DNA from: Trichuris trichiura
Taxonomy: Eukaryota; Nematoda; Enoplea; Trichinellida; Trichuridae
NCBI GenBank assembly: GCA_037903355.1
Contig: JBAJFE010000018.1
Coordinates: forward strand, 1,054,001-1,118,000
Direction of reading: 5' to 3'
DNA: 64,000 nt
The notes below the pieces were generated by a model. The model made no database searches. It saw only the letters and a list, made by a program, of their open reading frames with translations, and was not told the origin of the DNA. A program made the position numbers and the translations under genes. Shown in pieces: positions 26,285-37,600 of the stretch; within the stretch, counting starts at the first letter, position 1; each line of letters begins with the position of its first letter.

Positions 26285-26336
26285 GGAAGACTCGAAGCTT
26301 TCGGGATCGGTCCGATCCTGTCCTCACCGTCTTAAT
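26285..26336 (-). ncRNA. Degenerate hammerhead-like motif
   Basis: On the minus strand: AAGACG, GTGAGGA, a GGATC/GATCC stem with a five-base loop, then C and GAAAGCTT, then GAGTCTT, which can pair with AAGAC. The layout matches the motif in the EXOC8 intron, but the first core base (C of CTGANGA) is G, which should inactivate a hammerhead. It lies just beyond the guanylyl cyclase coding exons and next to an AATAAA at 26274-26279 on the same strand. Confidence 0.4.
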
Positions 26337-26528
26337 AATAACCATAAATCTCCAAATGAGTAAGTAACATATTTGAATATTTAAAATTTTTGAAATTAAT
26401 GGTCGACATGTTGGCAACAGAGAGCTGGCTTGAACTTTTCTTACGTATCGCTGCGAGTGCGTTCGATAGGGTACAAGTTTTGAAGATAAGCATTTATGAT
26501 TTGCATATATAAGTAATCGAATACGTAC

Positions 26529-29300
26529 TTTGACGTCGAATTCGCCTCTTTCCTCGATGACGAATTCGGGAAATTGCCTTAGTAGGCTGGCTGTGTCTTC
26601 GGACGCTTGTATCTTGTTCGGTAGGCTAGTCGACTCCATGCGGCTAGCGGTGTTCACCGTATCGCCGAAAAGGCAAAATCTGAAATTTGCATTAGAGCAT
26701 AGCATTTGGCGCGCGACTTTGTCAATGTTTACCTGGGCATTTTGACGCCCACAACACCGGCCATTACGGGTCCACTGTGTACCCCAACGCGAACTTGCAA
26801 CTTACGGTCAGGCCGATGAGGGATAATGAAGGTGTTCACGCCTTCAACTAAGGCTATTGCCAAACGACAGATCTGCTCCACGTGCCGATTGCCGTTTCTC
26901 TTCGGAAGACCACTAACGCACATGTATGCATCTCCTAAAAAATTTCCATTCGCAACATTATCTCGTCAGTTTTGCTAGAGCTCAAAAATGGTACGCAAAG
27001 TTACTTATACTACATTGCTGACCGACCTACCGATTGTCTCCACCTTGTATACATCAAAACGTTCAATGTTGTTGTCGAACATTGTATAAAGAGCGTTAAG
27101 AAGGTTGACAACTTCCAAGGCAGTTGATTCTGAGCAAAGTGTAGTAAACGACACAATATCCGAAAAGTATATGGTAACGGATTGATAGTATTCAGGTTCA
27201 ATCTTTTGTCCGTTCTGCAAGCGAACAGCGACATCACGGGGAAGCATACTGTTGAGGAGCATTTCCATCCTGGCGGTAACGGCCTTCAGCTCGGTCGTTC
27301 GCTCTTCCACCTTACTTAGGGCCGGCGTAAGATATAAATATACGCGAAGAGTAATTCTCACCTTTTCCTCCAAGTGCGTCATGTAGTTTTCCATTGTTTT
27401 CAAAAGAATGTCAACAATACCCTTCGAGGTGGGCTGATTCAATTGGAGAGTGATGGTTACACCTTCGGCGGTGATTTCCGGATTGGGTTTTGTCAATTTG
27501 ACTATCAAATCTTTGACGGGTCCGGGAATGTCGGGACAAATAGGCGACAAGGTTGGATCTTTAACAACTTCCTCAAGCATACCTTTCCAACCGATCACGG
27601 CGCTACGGTCAGCAAAGGGAACTTCTCGGGTAAAGATTTCCGTCAGTATCATGGCAAAGCTGTACAAGTCGTGCTCGAAGCCGAAACTGGTTACCTGTCC
27701 CAGCAGCAAGGATCTGTGTCTGAAAATCAGCCTCTTCTGATGGTACTCGTCGCTGACATTTTCTATCATCTCGCTGCAATCCTTCAGGTGGTGATATTCG
27801 CCTTCCTTTTCGCATATGAACACGTGACTCCAGTTGGCAATTTTTGCAGTCCAGTTTTTGTCCAGAAAAATATTCCACGTATCCAGCAGGCCATGAACGA
27901 TGCCGTGCTTGTGCAGAAATTGAATTCCGTTGGCCACGTCCATTGAAAGTATGTATTTTATTTCCTCGTTCAGTTCGTAAGGGGCTGATTCGAGCGTCTG
28001 ATGCAACGAACCCCGTCCGGGACTTTCGTATACATGGTAAAGTGTTAAGTTCTTTATAACCAAACCTACCAAAGGTGCTATATTTGGACTGGCCAATCGA
28101 AGCACCGTGAATAGACGCTTGCAGGTGTCGAATTGAAAGTTCAACGGATTGTTCAAGCACTCGCTGCCGAACATTAGCACTTCTTTGTATCTGAACCGTC
28201 CGGATGCCGCCAGGTAGAACTTCCAATACTGATCAGGATTGAACTCGTTGCCCTTCGAATGGCGACTAAGGCTACTGCTCGACATGCTGCTATACTTGTT
28301 ACCTTCGACCATGTAATCCCAAAATTTGATGTCATACTCGGAAAGGATCCAATTTTTCGACCTGTACGCTTTAATCACTCGATATCGCTTGTAGCTGAGT
28401 AAGGAGATGACGGCCAAAGCGACAGCGGCTACGCATACCGATACAGCAATCAAGGAGAGCAGCAGGTCGGATTGTTTGTTCTCCTGTTGAATGATCAGGT
28501 TGACAAGCGAGTGGAGCGAATCGTTGTTGCAATAGATTTGCCTTAGGACGGTTTGTTCGACGAGCACCTTAATGCTCAGCGTCAACGGGAACAAGTTGAA
28601 GTAACCTGCAAATCTTTCAGACAGTTCCTCGTCGATTGAATTCAAAAAGAATGCGAAGAATTCAACCAGGGCAACGCAATCGCCGGTGCTTTCGCTTTGT
28701 CGGCTCATGGTAACGTAGGAAAAGTAGGAGAGCGGATAAGCTTCCGGCGATGTTACCGAGTCCAAATATATCAACGTGCTTAAGTTTCCATCCGCAGACA
28801 AATAGTCCATGGAACTTCTCACTGCCGTTTTGAGCTCAGAATAGGAAATAGTATTACCCGCCCTATTCACCAAAGAGGCTATTTGCAAGCCGGGCCATTG
28901 GTCATTGAACAGAGTTATGTAGGCTAAGTAGTTTTTTTCCCTGTACAACCTTGAAGCTACGTTAGTTTCTGCCATAAAAAGTATGTCACTAGTTGAGCGA
29001 TTCCAGCTGCTGCTCCATTTGCCTTTTATGTCTAAACCGGGTGTATCGAAGGTACCGCGAGTGTCTTTCCACTGTTGGTCAAAGTTCGACAAAAAATGAG
29101 TGAATATATGCGTCGCCTTGCTGTAGCCAACGTAGGCGATGGGACGTATTCTGTCGTTGGGAAGCTTGACTTCCGGATTTAACTTCATTATCTCCGTATG
29201 GTTCCACATCTCTATTTCTCCGGCATAAATTTTTGCTATTGCACTTCCGCTGAGCACTAGCGAATCGACGCCGGGTACGTGGTATATCACCAGCAGCGCG
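26529..29300 (-). CDS. Receptor guanylyl cyclase with PstS-like ectodomain
   Basis: Produces cGMP at the membrane. Exons: 29300-27362, 27310-27031, 26934-26733, 26679-26529; all phases agree. The 51-bp intron 27311-27361 is open in frame, so a naive reading adds 17 residues between LEEK and VEERTTEL. The ectodomain reads like a PstS phosphate-binding protein: [20 protein letters not shown], then [18 protein letters not shown], then [12 protein letters not shown]. The membrane segment (about 28398-28468) contains [20 protein letters not shown] kinase-homology domain lacking the Asp of HRD and the DFG triad follows ([16 protein letters not shown]). A dimerisation helix leads to the catalytic domain: [10 protein letters not shown] (metal Asp), YKVETIGDAYM (guanine-type Glu) and [18 protein letters not shown]-terminal exons are unresolved; a signal-peptide-like ATG frame begins at 29740. 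The last exon is uncertain: a six-codon exon at 26279-26259 (NKRGET) fits in phase. Confidence 0.9.
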
Positions 29301-31570
29301 CTGAAATGTTCAACATCATTAGACAAGCGATCATCAATTTTGTATAGCTAATACTTTTAAGTTCTAATTAACAACAGATGTCTCGTTATTTCCGAGACGC
29401 ACCGGCCGACCGGAAATCGATTTTCTTCAACAAACTATCGGTCTTGGCTGAGGTAAGGGAACAACGTGGTTTCGGTCTTCACCGCTACTCCTTCTTAAAG
29501 TAATTCCTTTGATTCTATCAAATCCTAACGCTGCCCGCGTATTCCCATCTTAATGAGAAGTAGACCTTGAAGAATTGTTCAAAAGACACATCTGCTGCAG
29601 CGGGAGAAGGGATGAAGGTGACAAGTGAAATGGACCTCTTCCAGCGGGTTGAACTCAAAAGTGTCCGAATAAATTTGAGAAAATAAAGCTACACGAAAGA
29701 GTAGCAGTACCGGTTTGATGAGAGATAGGCGGCTATTCATTGCGATCAGGAAAGAAACATCAACTAAGGCCTTTTATGGCATACGGTTGCAAATGACGTT
29801 CATTCACAAAGGTTTTTTTTCATCAAAAAACGTCAGTAAAAGTGATTTGCATATTTTTATCCCCATTTCATGAATAGCGTACTTTTTCACGAAGTTGGAA
29901 ATAGTTGCGCCACGTTTTTTGTTCAGTGAAAGCTGGGCTTTCCGCGCTTGGCCGGACTACAATACGTTCGATCACGTGTCCAAACAGGGTAGCCAACGTT
30001 GCTGCTTTGCAACCAGTATTCGTCCGACCAAACGCGCGGAAGCAAGAAGGGCGTATAGACGTTTTGCCGAGCTAAAAATTGCAGTGGCTTCCTTTCAACA
30101 AGTAAGCTAAATATTTGTTGAAAATAAATGATTTCCAGACGAACCGGTAGAGGCGGCAATTATTGCCGATGCGCATCCGGAATGAGCTATCACGACAGCT
30201 GAAGCTCATGTTTGGCCTAAGCATTCAAAACTTGTCCAAGGAAAAAGTTATTCATCCCGCCTATTCGATTTGCTCTATTTTTTACTTTCCGCGTGGAAAC
30301 AATACGTTCCTTAGTTGAAAGTTGGCGTCGAAGCTTTGTTACTATATTTGGGAAAAAAGCATGAACCTATTTTGCCAATAATTTGCATTACGAAAGTCCC
30401 TTTGTCAATCATTGAAAGTTGGTAGTCATGAACTGTATTTATTGGTTCAATGCTTAAACTCGAAATCTACAAGAGATGTTTACGTATGCTACTTAATGCT
30501 TTCTTTTTTCTTTCTTAGCGGCTGCCTGAACCCCCCCCCCAACGAGTTGGATTGGTTCCTTACGATTAATGACCATTGCGCGCGTAAGCATCATCGCAGA
30601 TGGAAAAAATAGAACGTGACTTTTTGCGGAAGCAGATTTGCTAGTTCTGTTTACTAAATTCTCCATAAGCGTCATTTAATTCGTACGCAATGTTGTGCGC
30701 TTGAAAGCATTGACTTTTCATTGCTCAGCATTTCGCGTAGCGAGGGAACCACTCCAGGTTTTGTTGTTTATCCGACTGGTCAAACTTGCTTGAAAGGTCA
30801 GTTACGAAAGAAGGCCGGAACGGAAAGGAAATTGAAAACGAATTTTCAACGACGTTATGAGCTATGTTCAACCTTCAAAGAGGGATAAGCCTGACAACAC
30901 GTCAATACGGTAATGGAGAAGTAAATTTTAAAATGTTTAGTCACAACTGAGACCTGTTCTCCGCCAGCTGGCTAATGCTCCTTCAAGCAGGAAACTCTTA
31001 CTCTAATGGCGAACGAGTGGAAAAGTGTTCGTGACACGCTGACAGCCTGTAGCATTTTGTCTCATCGATCCAAAGAGCCCTATTTAAATATTCTTCATTT
31101 GCAGTACACTAAACTTTCAGCTTTGCTTGGCTGTTCGATAAACACAATCCGGCTTGCGCTGTCCTAATGCTCGTATTTTTCAGCACCGAGATTGCCTTTT
31201 GGTGAGCGGGAAACGTTGAACTCGCTAGTATACCACTGCGTTCAAACTCTTTGCTTATTTCAACATTCGGGCAACAGTATGCTAATTTTGTATGAAAAAT
31301 AGTTCAGCAGCCCTTACGTTCCTGCCGACTTTTCGCAGCATGCAGCATGATCATTAATATAATTCGCCCATAAGAATATAAACAAATAGGGCGGAAATCT
31401 TGTAGGAAGCATTTTTGGTGAGTTTTGCTAGCCATGGATGAGCTACGCAACTTGTTCGCTGCGTAAAGTTCAAGCGTATAAATTTACATGTCCAGTATTA
31501 GGCGATCAGATTTCCTGTACGCGACTTTAAGGAGTTTGATCGCGGAAACGCTTTTGCTGACCGTTAGGGT

Positions 31571-31662
31571 CCAAGCCAACTTGGCAGGCAGGCAAGTTGG
31601 CTTGGTAAGGAGTTTGACTTTCAAAGTGATCGCTTTGAAAGTCCAGCTCCTTACCAAGCCAA
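31571..31662. repeat. Nested palindrome (double foldback)
   Basis: CCAAGCCAACTTG (31571-31583) pairs with CAAGTTGGCTTGG (31593-31605). The latter region, as TTGGCTTGGTAAGGAG (31598-31613), also pairs with CTCCTTACCAAGCCAA (31647-31662). Between them GACTTTCAAAG (616-626 of that kilobase) pairs with CTTTGAAAGTC (31633-31643). The middle strand can therefore pair in two alternative ways. Confidence 0.8.
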
Positions 31663-34600
31663 TAGAGTAAACAACAGGTCTCGATGCAACCTGCAAGCTT
31701 ACTCCAGCATGTATTAATATTTGTGAGAGCAGTATGCGGCTAGCCCACGATCAGTCAAACTGGCTTATTAATTTGCTCGTCGAACTAGCAGGTACGCAGT
31801 TTCTAGTGGAACGAGCTTAGGCTCTTTTAAATCAATACACCAAGCCGGTTACAAAAGCCTCAGCTCCGCAAGGTTGGGGCGGACAATTCATTAGTGTCGC
31901 TTCAGTTCATTAGCGTGAATATCCAACCTCTGTGCATCTGATACTATTCATTTTCAATTGTTTACCATTCCGTTTGCTTCCGTCCGGTGGCTGCTGCTCG
32001 CGAGGTTAAATAGCATGCCAAGAGCGAAGTGCGGTGTAGGATCAGTTTCAAAATTTTGAATATCAGTTGTCTCGCAACGTCGACTAGCATCCTCTCATGA
32101 CGAAACGTCATTATTCCCAAAGGCTGTAAGCCACGTCAGAAGTTGGCTGCAAAGACGAAAGCGAAAAAGTCTTGTACGCAAAAGTGCGCACAATTGATTC
32201 ACCATTTCATTGATGAAAACAGCACCGGAGCTCTTTTTCCATTCATTAGAGACAATCGCAATCCAGTCGAGCTCATTTTGACTTGTCACATTTCTTACGC
32301 GTAGAGTACTCGTACTAAGTAAAAATAAATGCTCGCTGTAAAGTCAGCGGAACCGTAGTAGTATCATGAAGCAATTTGTGTAACATAAATCAGTGTCAGT
32401 CAATTGAGCGCTCGAAACGATTTGCATTCCGAGAAATTGGAAACGGAGCAGTTTTTTTCCCACTTTTCTTTAGCATTTCAGTTTTGTCAAAAAAAGAAAG
32501 TACAAACATAGGACTTGGCCTTATTGAGGAAAGGTCGGAAATGATTCCTACGGAGGCGACTCTTTCCGAGACTACGATGCTTTGGTGTTGACAGCTGGTC
32601 AAGTTTTTCCTCTGTATTGTTCAAGGGACGTTACTCGCTGTGGCTATAGCAACGGCAAGCACAGCTCCGCTTCGTAAATCTGGCGAGAGTTGAATAATAA
32701 GCCGACTACTGACGATAGCACCATTTATGGATGCAATAAGGATGCAATAGGATATGTTTGCAACTTGCCTCCCCCTCACCTCCCACTCTGCCAATTGGTT
32801 GGCGGTTGTTAAAATCGCCTCCGCGGATGGCTTTCTAATCAAAATGAAACTGGAATACGACTACGCGTCGTTTGAGGTAAACACGGTGGGCGCCAAAGAG
32901 TTGTAATGTAAATTAGACTACCGGAGGTCTTGTTGGCTTGCCGTGACGCGCTGTCGCAGGGCACTCCTTCGTTCGATGCCATTTGAAAGCACGACTTGAC
33001 AACAAGGCCTCGATTAAGTCTCCCGACGAAGAGGCGCTTATGACATGATGAATTGTTTTCGACAGAACTTGTTTTGCCGAGCAGCTTTTTCGTCTTCTCC
33101 CCGTCTCCACTAGCGGTCGACCGTCCGAATTGGCCGAACAACGTAGAGCCTCGAAGCAAAGTAGGGCAGGCCATGCCATTCGCCCACAAAGCTCAGCTTA
33201 AACCCTTTCCAAGGAGAAGGCGGGAACTACGTTTTAAGGGCATTTTTTGAAACTACTCTTCCGAATCCATTTTGCCGATGTACTAATTCACTCCGCGCAG
33301 AATAACGTAGGAAAAAATGTAATAGGCGTACGTTTTCCATTCATGCAAATTCCCATAGGCTGCAAACAATGTTTATCAGCGACGCTGCTCCTCGAAAGGT
33401 GCGTCCTAATATTTGGGTCATTTTATTATTGAGAAAGCGCGTGATAGCGTTAATGTCCGCTATTGGCGACATTTTAAAGTTCAACGTTCCTTCCTGACAA
33501 AGCGTAAGGGCGGTGCTCAGTAATTTTAGCCTTTTGTCCTACCGAATAAAAAACCACGTTTGTACAGAAAGCGCGTAATGAAAAACCTCCGCGGCTTGAA
33601 GCTTTTTAAAGCCTGTCGTCTCATACTTTGTTGATATGCAAATGATTGACTTGGTCTACCCTCAGGGCTTCGTCAAACACCGGTCGATTTGGCATAGCGC
33701 GACAGTAGTCAGCCTTTTCGTCTGGCTGACTTTTCTGAATCGCCATCGCGCGAATTGTTGTTTTAAAACTTCTTCCGCAAAAAAGGCCCTTAAATGGTCT
33801 TAGGTAAACTTGCTCTTAGGCAACTACCTGTTATCAATGCGCGCGATCTTGTTGGTCAAATTTGGCAATCCCTACGGCGTTGTTCAATAACCAACCGAAG
33901 CTGCAGCAGCAGCGATAATGTTCAAAGAATTGTTGAGGCCGGCCGTTACGGGAAAGGGTTCGACAGTGCTCCCTTTGAAAGCGGGAAGCCGGCTGGCTGA
34001 ATTTAAGAGCGTTTTTTAAAATTCAACTTTTGTTTTACGCGATATGCAGATCCTTAAAGCGATTGACAAAAGTGAGACAAACTTACCAGGCGGCAATGGG
34101 TACGTAAACAGCATCCTCAGGCAATCCGGTGAATTTATCCGGCACCATTGCGCAATGTCGAGCTCGGTCGTAGAACTTAATATGTCCAACTTCGGAAGTG
34201 AGGCCGTGCAGCTGGTAGAAAATTTGGCTAGGATCGTTGAGATCACACTTTGACGCTTTTGTATGCGACATTCGAAGTGCCACTGAGAGAAGAAGATGGA
34301 AGATGGAAAATACCATGTTGCGCAAGATGCATTGGGCAGATTCAGCAACGGGCGGCGGCAACGATCCAAAGCACTATGCCGCTCTTCAGTGTCACCCTCG
34401 GCGGTGGGCTACGGCAACCTTAAAAATTGGGTCATTTTTAAGCGTCAAAGCGTTGTTGGTTTGAGTTTCAAGCGAGGTGGAGAGACTCTATTTTGTCGGC
34501 ACGATGGGCAGGTGAGCATTTGATTGTCCATGTTCAACGGGCGGCTGTCCGTATTTTTAATTTCTGCTTATTTTGCGCGGACGCTATCGACCCCATCCAT

Positions 34601-37600
34601 TTCAGTATTACCTGCTCAACATTCTTCGCTGTTCAGCCGCTAGCGGGCGTCTTCAACTACTTTGTCGACAACCGCTCTGTTGCCATATGGATTCACTAAG
34701 GATTCTTAATTGACTACGTAGGAGGGGTCATGCAAGCAGGTCGACTGAGTCGAAGCTGATTAGGTATGATCTCTTCTGACAATCTTATTTCTCTCAGATT
34801 CCGTATCTACGGCAGCCATGAAATTGCCAACGAAAAAGTTGTGCGTAGACTTCCACGTCGTCTGGGCGCTTTGGATACCGTCATCTTAACCAGTAGTCCG
34901 CATTAAGCGCACTGAGGTAGACATATTGGCCTTATGCTGATCTTTCTATCCCAAATTTCGGTTCCTAACAAGTACGTCATATCTTTGGGGCAACTTTTGC
35001 GGAAAACTATGGACGTCTACAAAGGAAGTATTACCTTGAGAAAATCGATCCATTAGCCGGCAAAGCTATGATGGAGGTTATCCGAAAAAGGCGAATGCAT
35101 ATGCGCTAGCCTTATTTGAAGCTGCGAAACCTCTCGTACAAATCGTGACGACATGCTTCCGCGAAATCCGGCTCGGAGCATGGTATATTCGTTTGAAAAG
35201 CTGCGCGGAAGATCTAAGCGCCACGATAGCATAGTTTGGTCGACGTTTAAGGTGACGGATAATCATCCACTGTTTCCAAAGTGATTGGGTGTCGCGAGGT
35301 GTTCATCAATTGAAGGGTTAAGCTACAAAATTCGCATAGATTTCTCGCCACCATCATCGTGGACCCTGTGGATGGAAGAACAAAAATGGGATACACCCGT
35401 AAGAAAGGCTCGTCTCCTGATAAGCTTTATTGTTTGGCAAAATGCCAAAAATCCGCAGGCAAAGTTTAATTAACCAGGAGAGGAATGAAAGGATTGATTC
35501 GGCTACCGTAATGGGCGTTCGCCTGTGGTTAACCATTAAGCAGACGACCTTGATGACATATCTTACTTGGCAACGCAACATCTCGAGAGATTAGTAGATA
35601 TTAATTAACTTTGTAGTCGTGAAATGTTTCTTGCCGTCAATCATGTGGACAGTTCCACTCACCGGAGTTTCCAGTGGAGTCAAGCGGTTCCACGCACGCA
35701 CAAGGTTGATCGATTGGCGGCAGGGCAGTTGATGGCCAGCTTCGCATTTGCACCCAGTTTGTGCTCTCTAAGCCAACCTTGTTGACAACGGAGGAAGCCT
35801 TTCGAAACAAGCAGCTCCAATCCAAGTGGCCAACTTCGGTGGTTCAACTTTTGTCCGGCCGGCTTGCCGCCCCGAAGCTCTCAACTTGTTGCGGGAGGAG
35901 GCCAGTGCAATTGCGAACCAACAAAGTGGAACTTTCACTTTGCATACGACCACCACCTTGCCGCGCGGTCCCTGGGGCGTCACTAGCGTCCTCTACTTTT
36001 TTGTAAAACGATTCATTTGGCGCGGCGCTAATTTAGCAATCTTTCCCGCCAGTACGACGCGTAATGATGTTATTAGCGGTTGTAGAAGCGCGTAGACTTC
36101 ACCTTGTCCATTAGCGGTGAAAACTACTTGCGCCGTGCATGCAGGGTAAAGTTCCCTTCATACATGTCATCATCCTCCGCGGTGTGTTTGCTTGACAATC
36201 ATTGCCATCGGCATGCTGTTCTCACAATGTTAGACTTTGGTCACGATGCGCTATATTTTATTATTAATATTACTGCCGTTCGCTGGCTGGAAGCTTTTTT
36301 TCATTTGAGGCGCAAAATCTCACTTTTGCCTTATCTCGATTCGGCTGCCTTCTTGCTAGCAGATAAGTCGGGCATACGGCTCTATTGATCAATGTTGCTA
36401 ACTTTGTTTTTGCCGACTTTGAAGTTGGGATTTAAAGTCCGTCAAGGGCGATTAATTTGCATAAAATCAGACTTGCCGAAAGCATCCCAACCAAACGATG
36501 CGCGTGCGCGAGGCGCCCATCTTTTCAGTCTCGTAGCGCATGCCTATTTTCAGCGAATTCTTTTGTTCGAACCGCCGTTAAATGCGTCCCTTTTTGCAAG
36601 TCTGCTTGGTCTCTGCGCAAATGCAGCGCGGCATTCGTGACTTCAGGCGCCAAATGAAATGAGTTGTTCAGTCCATTTTTAAAAAGTGAAGAATCTTTGT
36701 CGCCCCAACGAGAGGCGACAAATTGAAAGAAGATATTTCCACTTACCTTTCTCCTTTGATAAGGGAAGTTTCCGCGCGCGGCTACCGCGATGAGCTATAG
36801 CCGTTTTTGGCCTAGTGGAGTGATCGTTTTAGAAATTTTTTCCCCGAAGTCTCACCACCAATCGATTGTACCGTCAAGGAGGTAGAATGTTTTCCTTTGC
36901 AGTGGAGACAATGCTTCCGTGCGTCTCCTCTTAACAACCGTAATTAATCAGAATTTGTATGTCAACGATGCATCAAAAATTTTTCCATAACACTACCTTT
37001 CTGGTTGACATAATTTTATTTGTGCAATTCATTAGCGGCCATTTAAGCGGATACTGACTGACAGTACGTTTTAATGACCTAGCGGTTTCCGATTGATCTG
37101 CGAAGAGTGTAGGCGAAATTCGCGAACCATTTTTAACCTGAAATCTCTAAATACGTCCATTTTTTTGCCGCGTAAAAGGGAGATTGAAACTTTTATTAAG
37201 TTAAACTGCTTCGTCTATTGCTCAGTAGCGGTTGCAGTAAGTAACGGTATCCGTTAAAGACTTGAAATGTTGCCTCGTTCGGAGGTTGTATTATGGAGCC
37301 CGCGCGAGCTGGCGCTTCGATTCCGTTGGAACTTTTCCAACAATTGCGGAACTTCAGGCAAACTAATCAAAGCGAATGCTCTTGGCATTATTTGCAAAAG
37401 AGTTTTATTGATTACCATACGACTTTGAATTAACGGAACAGGCTAAAGGAAATGAACTTTTATACTTGAGGAAATCCAATTTCGCTTATACCGTACAGGT
37501 AAAATGCGCAAGCGAGACTAGAAGCCCTTTTTTGGACGTCAGGGCGACCACATGCGCTGGCGTTTTCGCGTACGTTGTTTGGTAGCGAATTTCCGAAAAC

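Noticed and set aside
27374..27946. Plus-strand open frame of 190 codons opposite the guanylyl cyclase
   Set aside because: It is the antisense shadow of the kinase-homology exon, with no motif or splice support. The same applies to the minus-strand frame at 27609-28226.
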